From NCBI GenBank assembly GCA_023374025.1, contig SIJG01000027.1, positions 1,195,110 through 1,259,109 on the forward strand: a stretch of DNA of 64,000 nucleotides, read 5' to 3'. The stretch comes from Heterodera schachtii (Eukaryota > Nematoda > Chromadorea > Rhabditida > Heteroderidae). The translations under genes were made by a program, and so were the position numbers. Under the pieces are notes generated by a model that was not told the DNA's origin, ran no database searches, and saw only the letters and a list, made by a program, of their open reading frames with translations. Of the stretch, positions 55,491 through 64,000 are shown piece by piece (the stretch's first letter is position 1; each line of letters starts with the position of its first letter).

Positions 55491-58003
55491 AAATTTGCAT
55501 TACCTGAATCACGTAATTGCCAAAAACGTCCGTCATCAATTGCTGCGCGTGTTGAATCACTTCGTCAAACACCGCCTGTTTCTCCTTCGGATTGGCACGC
55601 TCCAATTTTTGTTGGATGAATCTGATGGAAATCAATTTGACAATGGATTGATGTAATGATGGATTGCAAAAATTTGACCACCTTGAACCGTGCTGATCTT
55701 GCGCAAATTCCACAACATGATTGCCCAAATCAGTCAGTTGAAGGTTGGTGGTGCGGTTGTTACGGTACTCGTCCAACAGATGGGAACGGTGGTTGCTTCG
55801 GTCTGAAATCATTGAAAATTGTAATTCCAAAAAAAAAAAACGCTGTTCACTTAAAAATGAAACCAACGCTATACAGGAGGGGGGGGGGGGGGGGGGGGGG
55901 GGTAATTTGTCCCTTTGGATGGAGTAAGAAAAAAGAAAAATTTCTGGAATTTTTTATTTTCAAATTGTAAGATTAGGATTGCAGGTTATGTTTCGGGTTT
56001 TTATGCTCACAGCACCTTCACCATGGTGGTGGTGATGGTGCGCGCGACCGCCTGAAAGGACCACGGGGCCCCCCGCGGCCGCCGTCGTCGCCAGGCCGTT
56101 CAGCATCATCAGCGTCGCTGCCCCACCTTGTCGACCACCGCCGGCCGCCCCGACCAAACTGGCGCTGCCGTGCAACAGCTGCTGCTGCCCTCCGCCGGCC
56201 ATTGGCGTACCACCGCAACCATTTTGGTAGAGTTGGCCGTGGTGCCCATTGTGGTGATGGTTGCTGTTGTTGTGGTGTTGTTGGTTCAGTGCGGTGGGCG
56301 TGGCGTAGCCACCGCCGGCCGATTGTTGCTGGAGATGATGCGGACGGTAAAACAGAGGCTAAACAAAACTCAAAAATGATAGCGTCAGATTTTGGCATAG
56401 CCCAGAGAAACTAAGGAGAAAATTTCCATAAATTTATTGTCCCTATCATATTCCAATTCCACTCACCGTTCTTTGTCCGTTCGTTGCTCCCGGCCCAATA
56501 ATGCTCGGCGCCGTTGTTCCGCCCGTGGACATTGTCGTCGATTGGATGGAAGGCGGCGGCGCGTTCGAATTGGCGAAATGCGCAAAACCAAAGCCTAAAA
56601 AAGGGAAATATACCAATTGGTTTGAATGGTCAGAAAGAAAATTTAAAATAGAAGTTCATTGGGATAAGAATGACCATTGTTATTCGGCGGTGTCATCATA
56701 TAAAACGGATGCATCGCGGCAGGAGGATAACCGGTGGACGTCCTGGTTGGAAAGGAATCCTAAACAAATTTTAAATTACTAAAAGTGAAATGAATGGAAA
56801 GAGCACATTCCTTCTCCTAGGAATCCTAATGAAAATTTTTAAAGAAAAATTGTAAAAATTTCGCAACATTTTAGGAAGATCAGCACCGATACCGTATATG
56901 CTCTAATTATCCCCCTGTCTCCTTTAATCCCACTGTCTCCTATTATCCCCCCCTTTCTGAGGATGTTGAACAATAATCCCCCCGTCTCCTTTTATCCCCC
57001 CGGGGGGATAAAAGGAATTTTTATTCTTTTGAAAAAATTTAATAAAATTTAATAATTCAAAATCGAAACTCATTTAAATGATTAATAAATATGAAAAAAA
57101 TAATACAGAAAAATCACTTACTTCACCGTGATACGAATGACATTTTCAAATTTTTGATGTAAAATTCACTGGTCGGGGTCGTTTTCGTACGGGCCGTTTT
57201 TGCGCCAGCTGAGTTTTTGAACTAGAACTTTTTTCATTGTTAACCAAATCCAACTTTCTTAGTATCATTCGATAGCTCTAAGTGTACTCTATTAGCCTGC
57301 AAAATTTCAAAAAATCTCGTTAAGGTTCAAAAAAGTTATGGCCTAGAGAATTCAAAAAAACCAGATTTTCCAACTTTTTTGGCTCGAACTTTTTTTAAAC
57401 TTAATGGAATTTTTTTGAAATTTTGCAGGCTAATAGAGCATCCGAAGGGCTCTCGAATGATACCAAGAAAGTTGGATTTGGTTAACAATGGAAAAAGTTA
57501 TAGTTCAAAAACTCGGCTGGCGCGAAAACGGCCCGTACGAAAACGGCCTGGCCCGAAAATTCACAAATGCAATAAAAAATAATTTTTTTTGACGCGATTA
57601 CATTTTTTACGAAATGGTCAAGAAAATTTACGACTAAATAAATCTGTCGAAAAATAATCCCCCAGTCTCCATTTATCCCCCCGTATCTAATAATCCCCCC
57701 CTTTCTGGGAAGGTTGAACAATAATCCCCCCGGGGGGATAATTAGAGCATATACAGTATGCATGTTTCTTCGAAATTTTTCAATTTCCCCTCAAAAACGG
57801 TTACATTGGTAGAATCATGCGGAGCCAAAATGTTTTGATTTTTTCGTATTTTTCTTTATAAAATAGAGGAAGGAGGGTTCGACATTGGTGGTGACTTTCG
57901 TTGACCTGACGAGTTGGACTGGCCATGACCATCTGTTGCAGCCAACCCCGTCATCATTGTGTGCTGTTGCGGAGTTGTGCCGGTCGGCGGATGAAACGGA
58001 ATG
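55491..58003 (-). pseudogene. Inverted partial copy of the PUF gene (exons 4-9)
   Basis: This region is the reverse complement of about 36761-38398. It includes the end of exon 4 and all of exons 5-9 with their introns, and breaks off in intron 9 after GTAATGCAAAT and in exon 4 before CCATTCCGTTTC. Exon 4 has lost about 7 bases (GCCAGTCAGCTG became GGCTG), which shifts the frame. It contains only repeat 1 and part of repeat 2, so it cannot bind RNA as PUF does. Exon 7 lacks the extra A that disrupts the main gene. Intron 7 carries a G-run of about 24. A 865-bp element is inserted in intron 4. Confidence 0.85.
56892..57756. mobile_element. TA-flanked inverted-repeat element in the PUF copy
   Basis: The ends CCGTATATGCTCTAATTATC and GATAATTAGAGCATATACAG are inverted and flanked by TA on both sides (56890-56891, 57757-57758). 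Comparison with the uninterrupted PUF intron (about 37005-37025) places the insertion exactly between GATCAGCACCGA and TGCATGTTTC. Inside the ends are arrays of AATCCCCCCGTCTCC-type units on both sides. The centre is a further inverted pair (57172-57260 and 57425-57560). A TA duplication points to Tc1/mariner-type transposition. There is no transposase. Confidence 0.78.
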
Positions 58004-61000
58004 GAGGTGACTTCTATGAGTTTGGACATTGGCACACTGGACGACGACCCGAACATTTCGCCAGCCGCCCGTGTCATCATTTCACGACTCAACGATCTCC
58101 TGAAAATTGCTGTCTCTCTCGTCAACAACTCCGTCTCAGACATTGACTACGCTGCGGAGATAGAAAGACGTCGCTCTGTTGTCATTACCGGACTTCCTGA
58201 AAACCAATCGGAGACTCCGTCTGCCCGTGCCATTTCTGACAACAATGCGGTTACAGGTTTTCTCGACCAGCTCGGGGTTGAGACCCGTTCTGTAGTTTGT
58301 TACAGAATGGGATGGTACAACAAAGTCCGAGCTACAAACGGTGCTTGCCGTCCGATAAAAGTCGTGCTTCCCGCCTCTTCGTTTCAGCGCACGTGCCTTC
58401 ACCAATGGAAGAAAAAGGCATTGGACATTCGCCGACACTTGGACAACAAGAGGTTGAACATCAGAGAGTCGCTCACTCAAGAGCAATTGAAAGAAAGACG
58501 AGAACTTCAAGCGGGTTGTGCCGAAAAGCGAAAGGAGACATCCGCTGATTGGATCATCTACAACGGCATGATTTTACTTCGGAGCGAAATCAAAGAAAGG
58601 CGGATGAACGAAGAGAATTTGAGCGGACCCTTTCCTCGCACCGAATCCATGCTGACACGTCATCAAAAAAACTAATTCATGACAGCATTGTTTTGAGGTT
58701 TGGGGGTAGACAAAATTCCCAAAATTCTTTTCAAAACATAAAATCCCCTAAACTTCATCCTAAATTTTCTCATGATAATGTAAATACAAATAAAGACCTG
58801 TTCATTACTGGTTGTTTAGTTAATGCACGCTCCATAAAAAATAAACTAACTGAATTAAGTGCATTACTGACCTTGGAGAAAATTGATATAATGGGGATCA
58901 CGGAAACTTGGCTCTCTGAAAATGATGATATAATTTTTCTTGAACAATCACTTAATGACAAATATATTGTTTTTAATGCCAAAAGATTAAAGGGTAAAGG
59001 GGGCGGAACCTCTCTTATTATAAATAAAAATATTCAGCCCTGTTTTAGTAACACAGTTACAAAATTTGGCTGCGAAATTTGTTTTTGTCAATTAAAAAAT
59101 GCTAAAAATTTATCTATTATATCATTATACCGCCCCCCTAATACCAAAATAAAAGCAACAAAGTCACTTTTAAATTACCTTGAAAACTTTATTACAAAAT
59201 CCACCTTAATTATAGGAGACCTTAACATAGGCAACAGAGACATAACTTGGTCTAATAACTGTCCCATACCTCATACCTGTCTTGGCATAACTTTTGTTGA
59301 TTTTTTCAATAAATTTTCTTTAAATACATAAATTATAGGTCCAACAAGAGGAAATTCTGTTCTTGACCTTTGCTTATGTACAAATCCGAACCTAATTCAT
59401 TCTGTTGAAATAAAGGACAGCCTTATACTTTCTGATCATTAGGGATGGGATTTTTAATGATAAAAAATCCCAAAATAATTAACTAAATAGTGACCAAAAA
59501 ATGCCAAAATAGTGGCAAAAATAGTGGCGAAAAAGTTACAAATTTAGGGGTGTAATTTTTTAAATAGCTATTTTTAATTTGAAAATAATTTAAAATTAAG
59601 GAAAAAGATTTTATTCACTGATTGCAGTTACAAAATATTTTCTTAGCAAATATTGAACAAGAAAAAAAAATTGGGGGAAGAATTTTTGTGAAATTTTTCC
59701 AATTCTTAGGGGTGTATTTTTGAAAATTTTTAGGTCGATTCATAGGGGTGTATTTTTGAAAATTTTTTAGGTCGATTCTTAGGGGTGTATTTTTCGTTTT
59801 TATTGCAATTTTTGGTTAGTTTTCCAAAAATGCCAAAATAGTGGCAAAAATAATGACGAAACGCCAAAATAGTGGCAAAAAATTATTTTAGTGGCCAACT
59901 TCCGAAATAGTTTTTTTAGTGGCAAAGCTCCAAAATAGTGATTCCTAGTGATGAATAGTGGCACTAAAAACGAAAAATTTTCGAAAAAGAATGTGTGTTT
60001 TCGTGCATTTCTCGTCGAGTTAAAGCAGGGTTTCCATTTGTTCTGATTTATCAGAAATGTTCTGATTTGGAGGGTCCAAATCTGATAAAATAAAAATGTT
60101 CTGATTTGTCAGAAATGTTCTGATTTTGGGGTAGCGACCAAAATTTGTTCTGATTTCTCAAACATACTCATAATTTTGAATTTTTGTGGCATAATGTCAC
60201 TATTTTATAAGAAAATATAAGATTTGTGGCAAAATTTGGTTATTTTTTGACAAAAATCTGTTATCAAATCGATTAAAAATCGCAAAAAAATTTTCCCGGC
60301 GGCGCCTATCGGCACCGCCGGACCCACTTTCCTCAAAAGTTTTTTGGGAAAATCGCCGCAAAAAAAGCGTTTTTAAAAGCGAAAAAAAGGCGTCGCTTGG
60401 CTTTTAATTGCAAATTTGGCCTTTTTGGTGAAAATCTGTCAACGAATCAGAACTAAATTACAAAAAAAATTCCGGCGGCGCCTATCGGCACCGCCGGGCC
60501 CTCACCCCTCGCCCACCCATTTCCCAAAAGTTTTTTGGAAAAATGCGCCGCAAAAAAAAATTGTTAAAAATCTGATTTTTGATCCCGAATGCACTGAAAT
60601 TTACGATTTGCTTATTTCCTCCCCAAAATTGTTAAAAATGATCATGGGAGGTGAAAAATATATATTTGATACATTTTTGATCGAATAAATTGTAAAAATA
60701 ACTGTTTTAAAGCAATTTTGCAAAATGTTCTGATTTTCGACCCTAAAATCTGATTTTTTGGGCCTGATGTTCTGATTTGGAAAAATTTTCGATGGAATCC
60801 CTGAGTTAAAGCCGCAGAAAAAATAATTAAAAAACTAAAAATCCCATCCCTACTGATCATATGGCATTATTTTTTGAAATAAATTTATCATTTCGCAGAC
60901 CTCCTCCACCAAGAATAACTATTAGAAATTTTAGTCCTAATAATATTAAAGCGTTAAATTCGTAAATTCTTTCTAACATTACATCAAATTTAACCAATGT

Positions 61001-63200
61001 TTTTACATTGGAGAACAAATATAAGGTTTTTCTGAAACAATTTTAAGTGCTTTACAGCATTTTGTTCCGAAAACTTCCTTTCTTAAAAAACCACCACCAA
61101 AATACCCTCTTCATATTAGAGAATCTATCAGACATAAGGCTCTCCTTTGGCAGAAAATGAAACGAGACCCAATAAAATATAAGAAATTATATGATTCCAT
61201 AACATTGCATATCAAAATACAAACAAAAAAATTCTATGAAAACAGACAGAAAAAATTTCTCTCTGTTAATCCAACTAATCTTTATAAATTTATCAGAAAA
61301 AGTTTGTACCAAACAATAGTATCCCTCCTTAGAAACAGAAAATGGGTTTATTTTTGATGACAAGGAAAAGGCACAATATTTTGCCAAGTATTTTTCAGAA
61401 ACCTTTTCAAATGATTTAAATTCAACACCTTGTTTGCCTCAGACAGATAGCCTCAGCTATTCTATCTCGGATCTAAATTTTGATCTCGCTGATGTTTTTG
61501 ATAAAATTAATTGTTTAGCAGATAGAAATAATACTTCTCCTGATTATATTAATAATAAAATTCTTAAAAATTGCCTAATTCCTCTTGTTAGACCTATAAC
61601 TGATCTTCTTAAACTTTCTTTTCAATCAGGAAAATTGCCAAAATATGGAAACATTCTATTATTCTTCCATTACATAAAAAAGATAGTAAAAGCCAAATTA
61701 AAAATTATAGACCAATTTCTCTTACATGCTCTTTATGCAAGATATTTGAAAAAATTCTTGCTGAACATATTTTAAAGTTTTTGCTTAATAAAAACTTAAT
61801 TTCTAATTTTCAATTTGGCTTTGTTGGTAAAAGATCTACTATTACTAACTTAATTACAACACTTGAAGACTGGTATGATGGTATTAGGGACAAGAAAAAT
61901 ATTGATACTCTTTATCTTGATTTTCATAAAGCCTTTGATAAGGTTCCCCATAATTTACTTATATTATAAATTACATAACATTGGCATTAAGGGCAAGATA
62001 TTGGATTGGATTTCTAATTTCCTATTAAACAGGACTTTTCAAGTTAAAGTAAACGAAAATTATTCAGAAACCTTTAAAATTAACTCTGGAGTCCCGCAGG
62101 GATCAGTTCTTGGACCACTTTTGTTTCTTGTCTATATAAATGACTTACCTTTATGTATTCCTGCTGAAATTGGAATTAAACTTTTTGCTGATGATACCAA
62201 ATTATATGTTATTTATAAATCTGAAGCTGAAGGAAAAGCAATGGATATTGCACTTACTAATGTATTAAACTGGTCACAAAAATGGGGAATAGATTTCTCC
62301 TTGGATAAAACTTTTGTACTTTATTTTGGTTTAAATAATCCTAAAACACTTTATAAAATTGGTAATCATACAATCAGAGAAGCCAAGTATGTCCGTGATT
62401 TAGGTGTTTTTATTGACAATAATTTACAGTTTACTGAACATATAACCCATTTAATTAAAAATGCTTTTTATAGATCCAAACTTTTGTTTAAGCTTATTAA
62501 ATCTAAATCAACTAAAATTTGGTCCTTAGTTTATAAAACATATATCAGATCCTTATTAGAATATGCAACAGAAATATGGAATCCAAAGTCAGTTAATGCA
62601 TTTAACAGAATAGAAAATTGTCAAAAATACTTTACCAGAATAGCACTAAAAAATGTAATCTCCCTTATATTTCATATACCAATGTCTTGAACTTTTCAAA
62701 CTTGATAGACGATGTTCGTAGACAAGTTATAGATTTAACCACGGCTTTTAAAATAATTAATAGTTTTTCACATTTAGACCCAAAAAATCTTTATACTTTC
62801 TCTAACGAATAAATAGATTCAACTGCAAAAAACTTGTTTCTAAACATAAAACAAACAAGACAACATTCCTTCATTAACAGAACAACCAAATTATGGAACA
62901 AACTTAACTCCGAAATCACAACATCCTCCTCTATAAATATTTTTAAAAGCAGAGTCCTAAAATGGGTTAAAACCCCTAAATACATTAATAATATGTACAT
63001 TGCATGAGAAAATTATTTTAATTTATTGTTTTATATAAATTTTACAATGTTGATGTGACTTTATTTTATGTGATCTCCTTATTCCTGTATTATTTAATCT
63101 TCTATATTCATTTTTTTGTACATCATTCTGCAGTGTAATGGCATTTAGCCCTTCTGTGGTATTTTTATTTGACAAATAAATAAATAAATAAATGAAAAGA
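58003..63200 (+). mobile_element. Decayed non-LTR (LINE) retrotransposon
   Basis: The order is an ORF1-like frame (58001-58675; RRSVVITGLPE, then PIKVVLPASSFQRTCL), an endonuclease part (about 58549-59439 and 60853 onward; NARSIKNKLTEL, ITETWL, IGDLN, SDH) and a reverse transcriptase (about 61434-62690; YRPISL, LDFHKAFDKVPH, GVPQGSVLGPLLF, FADDT). The 3' end is followed by an AAATAAATAAATAAATAAAT tail at about 63173-63193. Stops at 59329 and 60962 and frame changes near 61360, 61665, 61970 and 62690 show it is dead. An hAT-like element splits it. The ORF1 part is GC-rich while the rest is AT-rich. The clade is not certain (CR1/Jockey-like by RT motifs). Confidence 0.82.
59440..60852. mobile_element. 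hAT-like element inserted in the LINE endonuclease
   Basis: The ends are TAGGGATGGGATTTTTA and TAAAAATCCCATCCCTA, flanked by the exact 8-bp duplication CTGATCAT (59432-59439 and 60853-60860). Removing it rejoins the LINE reading frame at the SDH motif (SLILSDH to MALFFEINL). Inside are many AAAATAGTGGCAAAA-type repeats, TGTTCTGATTT repeats and two GATA-loop hairpins (about 60296-60322 and 60471-60497). The AGGGATGGG end is shared with the element at 17072-17964. There is no transposase. Confidence 0.86.
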
Positions 63201-63260
63201 GATGACATGAAAAAGCGAATGGAAATTAAGGGAAAACAGCAGACGAGTGCTTCTTTTCAA

Positions 63261-63480
63261 TCAATGAAAAATCGGTGTTTCTCGGCGGAATAGCCACCAA
63301 TTCCGTCCGAAACGACCCTTACCAGCAGGTCCGCATTTTTGAGCCCAAGACCACCCAAATGTACAAATCCAAATGGTGTCCATCCACCATTTGAAGGCCA
63401 ACAACCAATGGTGAGCACCAAACAGAAGAACACTACCATGAGATAAAATCAAAATGTGCCAAAAAATTAATAAAAACGAG
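63261..63480 (-). pseudogene. Relative of the small secreted peptide at 54.2 kb
   Basis: On the minus strand 63480-63440 repeats the signal-peptide segment of the candidate at 54259 (here FLLIFWHILILS), but there is no in-frame ATG directly before it and the following sequence is different (Trp/Gly-rich, to a stop at 63261). A separate frame from ATG 63439 gives 60 residues (MVVFFCLVLTIGCW at the start). It may be a decayed or shuffled paralogue; function unknown. Confidence 0.3.
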
Positions 63481-63704
63481 TGGAAAAGAGGAAGAGAATG
63501 ATAATAAAGCAAATGAATCGTGCTGAGTCGAAGCACGAAAAGTGCAAGGTTGGGCGAAGCACGAAAAAGTGCAAAGTGATCACTGATCAAATTAAAAGCA
63601 AGCAAAATAATTATTAAAAAATTAAAATTAAAATAATTATTTTAAATAATAATAATCTACTTACATAATTAATTCGTTTATTTTATAATATTTTTAAATC
63701 TCAA

Positions 63705-63900
63705 TAAAACGGACATTTTTTGTTTTCTCATTTTTTATTAAAATATTAATGTGGACTTTTGTTTTCTCATTTTTATTAAAATATTAAAGTTGGCATGCAC
63801 TTTTGTTTTCTCATTTTTTATTAAAATATTAATGTACACTTTTGTTTTCTCATTTTTATTAAAATATTAAAGTTGGCATGCACTTTTGTTTTCTCAATGT
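63705..63900. repeat. Tandem repeat, unit about 40-50 bases
   Basis: The string ACTTTTGTTTTCTCATTTTT followed by ATTAAAATATTAA recurs four to five times, alternating between AATGTGGACTTTTG-type and AAAGTTGGCATGCACTTTTG-type junctions. There is no coding content. Confidence 0.75.
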
Positions 63901-64000
63901 TGGCAAATAGATAAATAGTGCAATAAAAATATTTTTATAGAAAATTCATGGGTAGTTATATACGTGAATGATTCTGAGAAGCTCATTTTCGTTATTTATT

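Overview
The window reads as nuclear DNA of a nematode, most probably a plant-parasitic cyst nematode (Heteroderidae, Globodera/Heterodera-like). Exons are short and GC-rich, introns and intergenic DNA are AT-rich, most acceptors read TTTCAG, at least one donor is GC, and one gene belongs to an F-box-like family I recognise from cyst-nematode predicted proteins. No prokaryotic operon, CRISPR array or convincing tRNA/rRNA was seen. All gene models were spliced by eye; exon phases were checked by arithmetic where stated.

Left part (1-8.8 kb): a forkhead-domain relic with an in-frame stop in its recognition helix, a secreted/transmembrane MOLO-1-like (TPM domain) gene, and repeats including a foldback-like element whose inverted ends are arrays of a TTTGCGCCCC-type unit.

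Centre-left (8.8-30.2 kb): a recent tandem segmental duplication. Copy A holds a 20-exon FHIP gene (FTS-Hook interacting protein of the FHF dynein-adaptor complex) and a two-exon ribosomal protein eL41 gene. Copy B holds an FHIP pseudogene lacking exactly exons 10-17, another eL41 gene, and then two more, so there are four eL41 genes in 14 kb. In copy A the 5' flank of one eL41 gene stands directly before a different small exon and a Fic-domain gene with an altered active-site motif and a duplicated exon.

Centre (31-45 kb): a C/T-rich 5' region, then a 16-exon Pumilio/PUF gene with eight canonical repeats (one apparent +1 frameshift), then on the minus strand an intact F-box-like gene and URM1 (sulfur carrier ending in Gly-Gly).

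Right part (45-64 kb): a small NCBP2AS2-like gene whose intron carries nested transposons, repeats, a TMC channel relic, a candidate secreted protein, a second Fic gene with a more normal active site, an inverted partial copy of the PUF gene split by a TA-flanked element, and a decayed LINE whose endonuclease region is split by an hAT-like element.

Several elements have exact target-site duplications. A hairpin of CCGGCGGTGCC, loop GATA, GGCGCCGCCGG recurs at least nine times, twice in each of three hAT-like elements.
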